A stretch of 64,000 nucleotides of DNA from Verrucomicrobiaceae bacterium (GTDB lineage: Bacteria > Verrucomicrobiota > Verrucomicrobiia > Verrucomicrobiales > Verrucomicrobiaceae). Made by a program: the position numbers and the translations under genes. Shown piece by piece: positions 8,532-17,992 of this stretch. Location of the stretch: NCBI GenBank assembly GCA_024232965.1, contig JACKQF010000001.1, positions 868,001-932,000 on the forward strand, given 5' to 3'. A model generated the notes under the pieces. It was not told where the DNA came from. It searched no databases and saw only the letters and a list, made by a program, of their open reading frames with translations. Position 1 is the first letter of the stretch, and every line of letters starts with the position of its first letter.

Positions 8532-9482
8532 ATGTCGCAATCCTCATCCAACATCTTCCAGGGCTGCATCCCGGCCCTGATGACCCCCTGTGCTGCCAAC
8601 GGCCTTCCAGACTTTGACGCCCTCGTCCGCAAAGCTCGCGAACTGATCGATGTAGGCATGAGCGCGGTCGTTTACTGCGGTTCCATGGGTGACTGGCCGC
8701 TGCTGACGGACGCGCAGAGACAGGAAGGCGTGCGTCGGTTGGCGGAAGCGGGCATTCCTGTCATCGTCGGCACTGGCGCGCAGAACACGACGATTGCCGC
8801 GGCTCATGCCGCCCATGCGCGCGAGGTCGGGGCAGGGGGGCTGATGGTGATCCCTCGTGTGCTTTCCCGTGGCAGTTCTGTATCCGCTCAACGTGCCCAT
8901 TTCGCGGCGGTTCTCAATGCTGGGGGAAATCTGCCGGCGGTAATTTACAACAGCCCGCACTACGGATTCGAAACCAAGGCCGATCTGTTTGGTGAACTTC
9001 GGAAGGACCATGCGAACCTGATTGGCTTCAAAGAATTCGGCGGAGCCAAGTCGCTCAGCTACGCAGCGGAGTTCATTACCAGTGGCGATCCTGGCCTGAC
9101 ATTGATGGTCGGCGTCGATACGCAGGTCTTTCACGGCTATGTCCACTGCGGTGCGGTTGGTGCGATCACCGGTGTGGGCAATGCGCTGCCGAGAGAGGTA
9201 CTGCGCCTGATTGAACTCTGTGAAAAGGCGGCAGCTGGCGATCCAACTGCGCGTCGCTTGGCTCTCGAACTCAGCGAGGCTCTGGCCGTACTCTCGACCT
9301 ACGACGAGGGCTCTGATCTGGTGCTTTACTACAAGGAACTCATGGTACTCGAAGGAAACGAGGAATACCGCCGCCACTTCAACGACTTCGACTTACTCAG
9401 TGACCGCCAGCGTGATTTCCTTCATGCTCAGTGGAAGCAGTTCCGCCAATGGTGGAGCCAGTGGGACGGGAAGTGTGATTGA
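8532..9482 (+). CDS. Dihydrodipicolinate synthase-family lyase, likely Pyr4H2C deaminase of hydroxyproline catabolism
   Basis: A 316-residue class I aldolase-fold enzyme. The Schiff-base lysine is Lys167 in LIGFKEFGG and the conserved tyrosine is in VIYNSPHYG, so the TIM-barrel active site is intact. In hydroxyproline degraders a paralogue of DapA converts delta1-pyrroline-4-hydroxy-2-carboxylate to alpha-ketoglutarate semialdehyde. Co-location with the epimerase, the D-amino-acid dehydrogenase and a divergent GntR regulator makes that role likely here. An N-acetylneuraminate lyase or another DapA-like function remains possible. An ATG at 8514 is an alternative start. Confidence 0.8.
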   Translation: MSQSSSNIFQGCIPALMTPCAANGLPDFDALVRKARELIDVGMSAVVYCGSMGDWPLLTDAQRQEGVRRLAEAGIPVIVGTGAQNTTIAAAHAAHAREVGAGGLMVIPRVLSRGSSVSAQRAHFAAVLNAGGNLPAVIYNSPHYGFETKADLFGELRKDHANLIGFKEFGGAKSLSYAAEFITSGDPGLTLMVGVDTQVFHGYVHCGAVGAITGVGNALPREVLRLIELCEKAAAGDPTARRLALELSEALAVLSTYDEGSDLVLYYKELMVLEGNEEYRRHFNDFDLLSDRQRDFLHAQWKQFRQWWSQWDGKCD

Positions 9483-9498
9483 GCGGCCGCTCACCGTT

Positions 9499-11259
9499 AT
9501 GAAAACGCTCTCCATAACCATAGCATCGGTTTTCACGATTGGCGGTCTGCTGGAGGCGACTGAAACCAAGCCTAACGTCCTTTTCATTGCGGTCGATGAT
9601 ATGCGTTGCGATCTCGGATGTTATGGATCAAAGGAAGTGCTGTCGCCGAATATCGACCGCTTGGCATCTTCAGGCGTGCGCTTTGACCGCGCCTACTGTC
9701 AGGTTGCGGTCTGCAATCCGTCGCGTGCCTCGCTCATGACCGGGCTGCGGCCCGACACGCTGCGCGTGTGGGATCTTCCGACCAATTTTCGCACCACAAC
9801 ACCCGATGCAGTCACGCTTCCGCAGCACTTTCGGAAGCACGGCTATCGTGCGGTGGCTTTTGGAAAGATCTTCCACAATCCCTTTCCTGACGATGTCTCA
9901 TGGGATGAACCGACGCATCAAGCTACCGGCGTCAAGAACTACTCCGAGTCGAACCAGCAGCGCCTGGCTATCTTCAAGAAACAAATGGTCGACTCGGGCA
10001 AGCCCAAGGCTGCGGTCGAACGCATGCGAGGTCCGGCGACAGAGATTCAAGATGTCGATGATGATGGCAACTTTGACGGCAAACAAACCACCGATGCGAT
10101 TGCGCGGATGCGCGAACTCGCCGCAGCGGAGCAACCCTTCTTCCTCGCTGTTGGTTACATCCGCCCTCATCTTCCCTTGGTGACGCCCAAGAAGTATTGG
10201 GATCTTTATCAACGCGATAAAATCACCCTCGCGCCCAACCCCTCCTTTCCACGCGACATGCCCGCCGTGGCGTTTGGCGATCGCTCCATGGGTGGCTTTT
10301 ACGAACTGCGTGACTACATGGACTACGCAGACGCGCCTTCGCCTTTCGATGCCCACCTGAGCGAGGACCAACAACGTGAATTGAAGCACGGCTACTATGC
10401 ATCTGTCTCCTTCGTCGATGCGCAGGTGGGACGGCTGCTGGATGCGCTGGAGCAGCAAGGGCTCGCGCAGAACACCATCGTCGTCCTGTGGAGTGATCAC
10501 GGTTGGAAGCTCGGCGAACACGGCGGCTGGTGCAAACAGACCAACTACGAGATTGATACGCGTGCGCCGCTGATCGTTCGTGCGCCGAATGCCAAGGCCA
10601 AGGGCCAGTCTTGCTCCGCGCTGGTCGAGTTCGTGGACGTCTATCCCACGCTCTGTGATTTGGCCCAACTGCCGACTCCTACCGTGCTGGAAGGAAAGAG
10701 TTTCGCACCACTGCTGAGCGACACCGATGCCCCGCACAAGGATGCCGCTTTCAGTCAGTTTGAGCGCACTCACGAAGGCCGCGAGTTCATGGGTTGCGCC
10801 ATCCGCACGGACCGGTATCGCTACATCGAATGGCGCCATCGGAACTCGGGAAAGGTCGAGGCACGCGAGCTTTACGATCATCAAACCGATCCGCAGGAGG
10901 ACCAAAACATCGCGGATGCCGCCGACCACCAGATCTTGATCCAAGAGTTGTCCGCGCGTGCATTCCAAAATTTCAGGCCGGCTAGTTGGGGGAAGACGGC
11001 TGCCGCTGAACGGCCCAAGCTCACCGTGGTCAACAATGGAAGGCAAGCTGTCGATATCTTCTGGCTGCCTGAGAAAGGCGAACCAAAGAAATCAGGCACT
11101 CTCGCTCAGGGGGAGCGGCAGGTCATCAAAACCACCATGGGGCATCGCTTCCTGATCCAGGGCACGAAGACCGGCTTCAAACAGACCATCACCGTCACCG
11201 AGGATACGCAGCAGTTCGTCCTGAATGCAGCCCCGAACAAGAAAGCGGTTCATCCTTGA
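9499..11259 (+). CDS. Iduronate-2-sulfatase-like sulfatase with C-terminal VHL-beta-like domain
   Basis: A secreted type I sulfatase of 586 residues with a signal peptide of about 20 residues. The formylglycine-forming Cys72 lies in VCNPSR, and FIAVDDMR at the N-terminus carries metal-binding aspartates. The ASLMTGLRPDTLRVWD context resembles iduronate-2-sulfatases (S1_7 type). After the sulfatase ends, residues 508-586 form a VHL-beta-like module: W522, S532, T545, H549 and F551 sit at pVHL spacing, starting KLTVVNNG. The start was taken at 9499, 17 bases after the lyase stop; frame upstream is open but non-homologous. It would remove sulfate from a glycan while the module binds a protein or hydroxyproline partner (inference). 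Confidence 0.88.
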   Translation: MKTLSITIASVFTIGGLLEATETKPNVLFIAVDDMRCDLGCYGSKEVLSPNIDRLASSGVRFDRAYCQVAVCNPSRASLMTGLRPDTLRVWDLPTNFRTTTPDAVTLPQHFRKHGYRAVAFGKIFHNPFPDDVSWDEPTHQATGVKNYSESNQQRLAIFKKQMVDSGKPKAAVERMRGPATEIQDVDDDGNFDGKQTTDAIARMRELAAAEQPFFLAVGYIRPHLPLVTPKKYWDLYQRDKITLAPNPSFPRDMPAVAFGDRSMGGFYELRDYMDYADAPSPFDAHLSEDQQRELKHGYYASVSFVDAQVGRLLDALEQQGLAQNTIVVLWSDHGWKLGEHGGWCKQTNYEIDTRAPLIVRAPNAKAKGQSCSALVEFVDVYPTLCDLAQLPTPTVLEGKSFAPLLSDTDAPHKDAAFSQFERTHEGREFMGCAIRTDRYRYIEWRHRNSGKVEARELYDHQTDPQEDQNIADAADHQILIQELSARAFQNFRPASWGKTAAAERPKLTVVNNGRQAVDIFWLPEKGEPKKSGTLAQGERQVIKTTMGHRFLIQGTKTGFKQTITVTEDTQQFVLNAAPNKKAVHP

Positions 11260-11332
11260 CTTCTCCCGAGCTGACGCCCGCATCCACTTCGTTTGGACTC
11301 TACAACGACTCTCACATTGAACCATCCCAGCC

Positions 11333-12529
11333 ATGAAAATCGCACCAATCCTTCTCTTTCTCGTCGCGTTCGCCCTTTCCGCTTCTGCTAAACCGCTGCA
11401 AGTCTTCATCCTCGCCGGACAGTCGAACATGCAGGGCCACGCCAAGGTCAGCACCTTTGAGCATGTCGGCATGGACCCGGCAACGAAGCCGATGCTGAAT
11501 GAAATGCAGAATGCGGATGGGACGCCAAAGGTTTGCGAGCGCGTGTGGATCTCGTCGATCGGCTGCGCGGACACGGAGCAGATCGGAAAACTCACCGCTG
11601 GCTTCGGTGCGAGTCAAAACGGGCCGAAAATCGGCCCAGAGTTCACCTTTGGCCTCTACATGCAAAAGGTCAGCGACGCGCCTATCCTGATCATCAAGAC
11701 GTCGTGGGGCGGCAAGAGCCTGAATACCGACTTCCGCCCGCCGAGCGCCGGGCCGTATGTGTTCAACGAGACACAACTCGCCGCGCTTCAGAAGCAGGGC
11801 AAAGACATCGCCGCCATCAAGGCGGAAAAGGAGAAAGAGACTGGCGCCTACTACCGCCTCATGGTCGAGCACGTGAAGACCGTGCTCGCGGACATTAAGC
11901 GCGTCGTTCCGGGCTATGATTCCTCGCAGGGTTATGAACTGGCCGGGTTCGCTTGGTTCCAGGGCTGGAATGACATGGTGGACCAAGGCACCTATCCGAA
12001 CCGCGACAAGCCCGGCGGCTACGATGCCTACGCCGAAGTGATGGCCCACTTCATCCGCGACGTTCGCAAGGACTTGAACGCGCCGAAGCTCCCTTTCGTC
12101 ATCGGCGTGATTGGTGTCGGCGGGCCAACCAGCGAGTACGGTCCCGACCAACACCGCTACAAGTCCACGCATCAAAACATCCGCGATGCCATGGCGGCCC
12201 CCGCGAAACTGCCGGAGTTCAAAGGCAGCGTCACCGCTGTGTTGACGGAGAATTATTGGGACCGCGAGTTAAAAGCGGCGAGGTTCAAAGAAGAGACGAT
12301 TAAACAACAAGCCAAGAAACTCGCGAAGGAAGGCAAAATGAAGCCTGCGGTGGAACGAGTGTTGACGGAAAAGATGCGCATCGAAGGCCTCACCGATCGC
12401 GAACGCCTCGTTCTAGACAAGGGCGTATCGAACGCCGAATTCCACTACCTCGGCAGCGCCAAGATCCTTGGAGGCATCGGCAAAGGCTTCGCCGAGGCGA
12501 TGGCGGAGCTCAAACACCTCAGCCAATAA
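11333..12529 (+). CDS. SASA-domain carbohydrate (acetyl)esterase
   Basis: A secreted 398-residue SGNH-type esterase (signal peptide ending SASA). The catalytic serine motif FILAGQSNMQG is at about residues 24-34, followed by KTSWGGKS and WFQGWND, blocks typical of the sialate O-acetylesterase-like/CE6 family. It probably removes acetyl groups from glycans. The C-terminal region from residue about 290 is charged and helical. It follows the sulfatase by 73 bases and precedes the Sel1-C39 gene by 5, in line with a shared transcript for decorated glycans. Confidence 0.82.
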   Translation: MKIAPILLFLVAFALSASAKPLQVFILAGQSNMQGHAKVSTFEHVGMDPATKPMLNEMQNADGTPKVCERVWISSIGCADTEQIGKLTAGFGASQNGPKIGPEFTFGLYMQKVSDAPILIIKTSWGGKSLNTDFRPPSAGPYVFNETQLAALQKQGKDIAAIKAEKEKETGAYYRLMVEHVKTVLADIKRVVPGYDSSQGYELAGFAWFQGWNDMVDQGTYPNRDKPGGYDAYAEVMAHFIRDVRKDLNAPKLPFVIGVIGVGGPTSEYGPDQHRYKSTHQNIRDAMAAPAKLPEFKGSVTAVLTENYWDRELKAARFKEETIKQQAKKLAKEGKMKPAVERVLTEKMRIEGLTDRERLVLDKGVSNAEFHYLGSAKILGGIGKGFAEAMAELKHLSQ

Positions 12530-12534
12530 GCATC

Positions 12535-13842
12535 ATGCAACCTGCACACATCACTTCGTTCGTCAGGCTCACGCGCGCCTCTGTGACCATTTGCCTTTTA
12601 TCCATCCTCATGAACATCACGGCCCTTTCCGCCGCCGACTCAGCCGAAGTGGAAAGTCTGCGTAGCCGGGCCAGTGAAGGCGACGCAAAGGCTCAGTTGG
12701 ACCTGGCCATTTGCCTCCGGGATGGAAAGGGAGTCGCCAAAGACCATGCTGAAGCCATGAAGTGGGCGCATCTGGCGGCGGATCACGGGAATGCGGATGC
12801 GATGGACTTCATTGGATTCGCTTATCTCCGTGGCGCGGTCATCAAGCGCAATCCCACAATCGCGTTCGGCTATTTCAAATCGGCAGCAAATGAATCCGCG
12901 CAGGCCGCGTTCAACCTCGGCCAGTGCTACTACGGTGCGCAGGGCACGGAGCAGGATTGCGCGACAGCGCTGAAGTGGTGGGAGAAAGCTGCGGAGAAAG
13001 GACACGGGCGCGCCGCAGCGGCGGCGGCGATGGCTTACCTTGCGGGCGAAGGCGTGCCGGCAAATCCCGTGCTGGGTCGTCGCCTCGCAGAACGTGCCGC
13101 TGAACTGAACAATCCCTCGGGCCTCGTGGTGCTGGGCGAACTTCAGTTCCAAGCCGGCGACGTAGATGCCGCCAAGGCAAACTGGACGAAGGCTTCAAAA
13201 CTTTTTCCGACAGGCGCTACCGGGCATCCAGCGCAGCCATCTGACAATGCCTCCGCTCAACAAGCGGCGGATCTTTTGAAGCTCATCGATTATCGGCTTC
13301 GCAAAGGAGAGCAGGGGAAGTTCGCCTTTGTTCAGATGTCGCACATCCTCCAGGGCTACAACAACTGCGGCTCAACGGCCTGCGCCATCTTCGCCCGCTT
13401 TCACGGCAGCAAGATCGGCGGCTGGGACTACAAGAAGCTGTGCCCCTCGCCGCTCGGCACTGGTACCGACTGGGGGCATCTTCTCGATGCTTCAAAGAAA
13501 ATCGGCCAGAAGTGGAAGCTCGTCACCTACACGCCGGATGACGAAGGCTTCGTCAAAGCCACCGACATGCTCAAAAGCGAACTCGATGCCGGCCGCCCCG
13601 TGATTGTCGATTTCAAATACATCGGCCCGCAATACCCGAACGGCAGCGCCGGACACACGCTCAACGTCTGCGGCTACATCGCGGCAGAGAACCTCTACAT
13701 CCTCTGCAACCCCGCCGTGGCCACACCGGGTCTGCAACTCATCACCGCCGAAGATTTGAAGAACTGCTGGCGCTCCGACCACTATGGAGCGCTCTCAAAA
13801 GGCGTGCTCTCGCGGCCCGCTTTCATCATCGATCAACCATGA
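12535..13842 (+). CDS. Sel1-repeat protein with C-terminal C39-like cysteine peptidase domain
   Basis: A 435-residue secreted protein; the hydrophobic leader may begin at the ATG at 12535 or at an internal ATG (12610). Residues about 45-230 hold Sel1-like TPR repeats (AQLDLAICLRDGKGV, AAFNLGQCYYG, AMAYLAGEGV). Residues about 270-430 look like a papain-fold C39-like peptidase: Cys in YNNCGSTAC, His in AGHTLNVCGY and Asn/Asp in ILCNPA. It could trim peptides outside the cytoplasm. It overlaps the cytochrome gene by 4 bases (ATGA), so translation is probably coupled. Confidence 0.75.
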   Translation: MQPAHITSFVRLTRASVTICLLSILMNITALSAADSAEVESLRSRASEGDAKAQLDLAICLRDGKGVAKDHAEAMKWAHLAADHGNADAMDFIGFAYLRGAVIKRNPTIAFGYFKSAANESAQAAFNLGQCYYGAQGTEQDCATALKWWEKAAEKGHGRAAAAAAMAYLAGEGVPANPVLGRRLAERAAELNNPSGLVVLGELQFQAGDVDAAKANWTKASKLFPTGATGHPAQPSDNASAQQAADLLKLIDYRLRKGEQGKFAFVQMSHILQGYNNCGSTACAIFARFHGSKIGGWDYKKLCPSPLGTGTDWGHLLDASKKIGQKWKLVTYTPDDEGFVKATDMLKSELDAGRPVIVDFKYIGPQYPNGSAGHTLNVCGYIAAENLYILCNPAVATPGLQLITAEDLKNCWRSDHYGALSKGVLSRPAFIIDQP

Positions 13843-16511
13843 TCCTGCGTTTGCGATTTCTGACCTGTCTTCTCTGCCTCGGCGTATCGTCGGCGGCAGA
13901 ACCGGTCATTCCCGCTTTGGCGGTCAAAGATCTCGGTGCAGACATCAAAGGGCAGATCCTCATCGAAGAAATGAATTGTGTGGCTTGTCATGCGGCGGAA
14001 GGCACGCTCTCAACGACGTCGAAAAAGGCTCCGCGTCTCGCGCAGATCGGCTCGCGGGTGCATCCGGCTTACATTGAATCATTCGTTCATGATCCGCATG
14101 GCATGAAACCCGGCACCACGATGCCGGATGCTTTGGCGCGTCTTCCAGAAGCGGAAAAAGCGGTTGTGGCATCTGAACTGACACACTTTTTGCTCTCGCT
14201 CAAAAAGCCAAACTTCACGCCACAGGCTCCTGATCACGTCGCAGCTTCATTGGGGCACCAATTGTTTCAATCACGTGGATGCGCGGCATGCCACGCGCCG
14301 CGCGATGAAAGGGCGGCGGAACTGCCGATGGCCAATTCCGTGCCGCTTGGGGCTTTGGAGAACAAATACAGCCACGAGAGCCTTGTGACCTTCCTGCGCC
14401 AGCCGCATGCGAGCCGTCCCTCGGGCCGAATGCCGGACATGCGGCTTCAGGGTCGCGATGTGGAGCGTATCGCGCACTTTTTGCTGCAACACACCCGCGT
14501 GCCCGGCGCGCTGCGTTACACGCTCTATCGCGGCAATGTGTGGGAGGGGATGGCGGGCGAAAACGTCGCTGCTGAGCGTGGCGGGCAGGTCGCGGACTTT
14601 GCGCTGGCCAGTCTTGGGCGCGTGGAGCAGCACACCGCTGTGCGCTACGAAGGCCGGCTGCTGGTGAAGTCAAAGGGCACGCACACCTTTCACCTCACGA
14701 TGAACGGCGGCACTCTAAAGGTCGATGGCAAGGCGCTGGTGGATGAAGCGCCCAGCGACCGGCGCGGCGTCAAATCCTTCACGGCCGCTGTGGAACTCGA
14801 TGCAGGTTCGCACGCCATCGAGTTCACGTATTTTCACACCGGTCGCAAAGCCGAGCTGGTCTTTGAAATGACCGCACCGCAGTTCCCTCGCGGCCCGATC
14901 CCCACCACGATGCTCTCGGTCACCAAAGAGCCTCTCGCACCCTTTGCGACGCTTAAAGTGAACCCAACTCTCGCTCAACGTGGTCGCGAGCATTTCACCC
15001 AATATGGATGCGCGAACTGCCATGATGATTTGAACCTGCCCCGCCTCTCCGCGCCTGATTGGACCAAACTGGACGCCTCTCGCGGCTGCCTCGCGGACTC
15101 CGCCGGTCCGCGCTTCGGCCTCAGCGCGACGCAGCGGGAACTCATCGTCAAAGCGCTGCCCACCGCCGCGAATCCGCACTTCGATGACACTCAGCGCATT
15201 CACAAGACGCTCGCCGCACTCAACTGCATCGCCTGCCACGAGCGCAGCGCCCTCGGCGGACCCGCCACGGAACGGCGCGCGCTCTTTACCAGCACCCAGC
15301 CCTCGCTCGGCGATCAGGGCCGCATCCCGCCGCCGCTCTCCTATGTTGGCGCAAAGCTGACGCCGCAGTGGTTTGCCGATGTCTTGCTGCACGCGAAGCG
15401 CCAGCGCGATTACATGGACGCTGCGATGCCGCAGTTCGGCGAGGCACAGGTGGGTCATCTGCCGGAACTGTTCGCCCGCGTGGACAAGCTCGAAGACGCT
15501 GTCTTGCCAAAGGTGATGCAGCTTCAGGAATCCAAGGCGGCAGGTTACGAGCTGGCCGGCACCAGCGGACTTGGCTGCATCATCTGCCATCAGTTCAATG
15601 GACAAAGGGCAGGCGAAATCAGCGCGCTCGATCTCGCCTATACGACGCAGCGGCTGCAGAAAAACTGGTTCACGCTCTTCATGCGCCAGCCCTCGCGCTT
15701 TCATCCCACCGTCATCATGCCCGGCTTCTGGCCGGATGGAAAATCTCTGCGCCCCAACATCCTCGCAGGTGACAGCGCCCAGCAAATCGAGGCGATCTGG
15801 AATTACCTTGCCGATGGCGAACGCGCGAAGAAGCCGGTCGGCATCTCACGTCAGTCCAATGAACTGCGCGTGGGTGATGTGCCGGAGATCTGCCGTGGCC
15901 GCGGCACCGCAGGCTTTCGCGGCATCGGGGTCGGCTATCCTGAGCGCGTGAATCTCGCCTTCGACTCCGGTGAGATGGCGCTGCGGATGCTCTGGCGCGG
16001 CGAGTTCGCCAATGTGGATAACGGCTCGTTCAATCCGCGTGGCAGCGACGCGATTTCATTTCCACCAGGCATCCCCTTTCATCACCTGAAGTCGCTGGAC
16101 GAAAGCTGGCCCTACAAAGGCAAAACGAGCTACACCTTCCCACAGGATCACGGCTACGAATTCCGCGGCTACACGCTCGATGCGCAGCGACGGCCCACAT
16201 TCCGCTATAGCTTTGGCGAGGTTGCCGTGGAGGACTTTTTCGAGGATGTCCACGGCGAAAGCGGTCGCGGTTTCTTCAAGCGCACGCTGCGACTCACCAC
16301 GTCTGCTGAGCAGCCGATGTTCTATTTCCGTGCTGCGGCGGGAAAAAGCGCCGACAAGATCTCCGAGCGCGAGTTTCGCCTGGAAAAGCTCACCCTGCGA
16401 ATCGCCGATGGTATGAGCGGCATCGTGCGTGATGGCACGCCAGCCGAAGTTCTCCTCCCGCTCACGCTGCCAGTCGGCGAAACCAAACTCGTGCTCGAAT
16501 ACTCATGGTAA
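13839..16511 (+). CDS. Secreted multihaem c-type cytochrome with PA14-like domain
   Basis: An 890-residue periplasmic protein with a signal peptide (ending SSAAEP). Five CxxCH haem sites are visible in order: CVACH, CAACH, CANCH, CIACH and CIICH. Between the second and third lies a PA14-like beta module (LLVKSKGTHTFHLTMNGG, VELDAGSHAIEFTYFH), a fold often linked to carbohydrate binding. The C-terminal 250 residues form a beta-rich domain without known motifs. Such proteins are widespread in Planctomycetota and Verrucomicrobiota, with unproven roles in oxidising sugars or other substrates. It overlaps both neighbours and probably passes electrons from the propeller protein encoded next. Confidence 0.8.
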   Translation: MILRLRFLTCLLCLGVSSAAEPVIPALAVKDLGADIKGQILIEEMNCVACHAAEGTLSTTSKKAPRLAQIGSRVHPAYIESFVHDPHGMKPGTTMPDALARLPEAEKAVVASELTHFLLSLKKPNFTPQAPDHVAASLGHQLFQSRGCAACHAPRDERAAELPMANSVPLGALENKYSHESLVTFLRQPHASRPSGRMPDMRLQGRDVERIAHFLLQHTRVPGALRYTLYRGNVWEGMAGENVAAERGGQVADFALASLGRVEQHTAVRYEGRLLVKSKGTHTFHLTMNGGTLKVDGKALVDEAPSDRRGVKSFTAAVELDAGSHAIEFTYFHTGRKAELVFEMTAPQFPRGPIPTTMLSVTKEPLAPFATLKVNPTLAQRGREHFTQYGCANCHDDLNLPRLSAPDWTKLDASRGCLADSAGPRFGLSATQRELIVKALPTAANPHFDDTQRIHKTLAALNCIACHERSALGGPATERRALFTSTQPSLGDQGRIPPPLSYVGAKLTPQWFADVLLHAKRQRDYMDAAMPQFGEAQVGHLPELFARVDKLEDAVLPKVMQLQESKAAGYELAGTSGLGCIICHQFNGQRAGEISALDLAYTTQRLQKNWFTLFMRQPSRFHPTVIMPGFWPDGKSLRPNILAGDSAQQIEAIWNYLADGERAKKPVGISRQSNELRVGDVPEICRGRGTAGFRGIGVGYPERVNLAFDSGEMALRMLWRGEFANVDNGSFNPRGSDAISFPPGIPFHHLKSLDESWPYKGKTSYTFPQDHGYEFRGYTLDAQRRPTFRYSFGEVAVEDFFEDVHGESGRGFFKRTLRLTTSAEQPMFYFRAAAGKSADKISEREFRLEKLTLRIADGMSGIVRDGTPAEVLLPLTLPVGETKLVLEYSW

Positions 16512-17992
16512 CTGCCCGCGTCATCCTCGTCTCCATGATCGCCTCCGCTGCGCTGTTGCGCGGCGCGGAAGATCTTGGCGAAATGTGGGGCACTGCCGCC
16601 GACGAGGCGAAGTATTACCCGATCACCTCGATTCCAATCCCGCCCACCGTGCCGATGCGACCCGGCGGTTTGGAATTCCTGCCGGATGGCCGTCTCGCCG
16701 TTGGTACGCGACGCGGTGACATCTACTTCGTGAAGGGCGCGCTCGATTCGCCGCCGCAGCCGCAGTTTCATTTGTTCGCCTCAGGGCAGGATGAGATTTT
16801 CTCGCTCGCCTGGCGCGATGGCGCGATGCTGGCGACCACTTGGGGCGAAGTCACGCGAATCGCCGACACTGATGGCGATGAAGTGGCTGACCGCTACGAC
16901 ACGCTCACCAGCAACTGGGGTTACGCCGAGGGACACGAATTCGCCTTCGCCTCCAAACCCGATGCGGAGGGCAATCTCTGGGTCTCGCTCGGTCTCAGTG
17001 GTTCCTACGAATCCCACAATCTCTTTCGCGGCTGGGCCGTGAAGGTCACGCCCGCAGGGAAGATGATTCCCGTTTGCAGCGGCTTGCGCAGTCCCGGTGG
17101 CACGGGCGCGAACGCGCAGGGCGTGATGTTTTCCACCGAGAGCCAGGGACCGTGGAATGGTTGTTGCTCGCTCAAGCACCTCCAAGAAGGCGCATTCCTC
17201 GGCCATCCCGCCAGCTACAACTGGTATGCCTTCGTTCCCGGCATGAAGGAGCCAGTGAAACCGAACAGCGACTCACGCATGGCTGTGGAAAAGCGCCGCG
17301 TGAAGGAACTCGTTCCGCCCGCCGTGTGCTTTCCGTACATCAAAATGGGACGCAACATCTCCGGCTTCCGTCTTGCCCAGACCGGCGGCAAGTTCGGCCC
17401 CTTCGATGGCCAGCTCTTCCTCGGCGACTACAGCCTCAGCATCATCGTTCGCGCCACCACCGAGCAGGTGAACGGCGTGTGGCAGGGCGCGTGTTATCCT
17501 TTCCGCGAAGGTCTTGCCACCGGCATCATGAATGTGGAGTTCAGTCCGCGCGGCCAACTCATCGCCGGAGGCTTCACCACCAGCCGCCAATGGCCGGTGC
17601 GCGGCACGGAACCCTTCGCCCTCCAGCGTCTCGACTGGACCGGCCTCACGCCGTTTGAAGTGAAGGAGATCAACATCCGCAAAGACGGATTCCTCATCAC
17701 CTTCACCAAGCCCGTGGACACCGTGATCGCCGCGCGGCCTGAGAACTACGCGCTCACCACCTACACGCACATTTACCACGCCGCCTACGGCAGTCCTGAG
17801 GTCGATCACACCACTCCTCGCATCCTCTCCGCCACCCCCGCTGCCGACGGGCTCAGCGTGCGGCTGCGCCTCGATCAAATCACCGGGGATCACATCCACG
17901 ATTTCGACTTCGGCAAAATCATCTCGCAGCAAAAGGAGCCTCTCCTCCACCGCAAAGCCTACTACACGGTGAATGAAATCCCAAAGCCATGA
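16505..17992 (+). CDS. Secreted beta-propeller protein, sugar dehydrogenase-like
   Basis: A 495-residue protein with a short signal peptide. Propeller-type repeats are visible (GLEFLPDGRLAVGTRRGDIY, SKPDAEGNLWVSLG, VEFSPRGQLIAGG), resembling the soluble aldose/sorbosone dehydrogenase-like propellers that are commonly encoded next to cytochromes in this phylum. DTDGDEVAD looks like a calcium loop. Its start overlaps the cytochrome by 7 bases and its end overlaps the next peptidase by 4. The pair may form a PQQ-type or similar oxidation module; the substrate and cofactor are not shown by the sequence. Confidence 0.7.
   Translation: MVTARVILVSMIASAALLRGAEDLGEMWGTAADEAKYYPITSIPIPPTVPMRPGGLEFLPDGRLAVGTRRGDIYFVKGALDSPPQPQFHLFASGQDEIFSLAWRDGAMLATTWGEVTRIADTDGDEVADRYDTLTSNWGYAEGHEFAFASKPDAEGNLWVSLGLSGSYESHNLFRGWAVKVTPAGKMIPVCSGLRSPGGTGANAQGVMFSTESQGPWNGCCSLKHLQEGAFLGHPASYNWYAFVPGMKEPVKPNSDSRMAVEKRRVKELVPPAVCFPYIKMGRNISGFRLAQTGGKFGPFDGQLFLGDYSLSIIVRATTEQVNGVWQGACYPFREGLATGIMNVEFSPRGQLIAGGFTTSRQWPVRGTEPFALQRLDWTGLTPFEVKEINIRKDGFLITFTKPVDTVIAARPENYALTTYTHIYHAAYGSPEVDHTTPRILSATPAADGLSVRLRLDQITGDHIHDFDFGKIISQQKEPLLHRKAYYTVNEIPKP

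Noticed and set aside
9898..11046. Minus-strand 382-codon open frame inside the sulfatase
   Set aside because: It is the antisense of conserved sulfatase motifs and has no family resemblance.
14715..15785. Long minus-strand open frame of 356 codons inside the cytochrome gene
   Set aside because: It is antisense to a convincing five-haem cytochrome and shows Arg-rich shadow composition with no motif.
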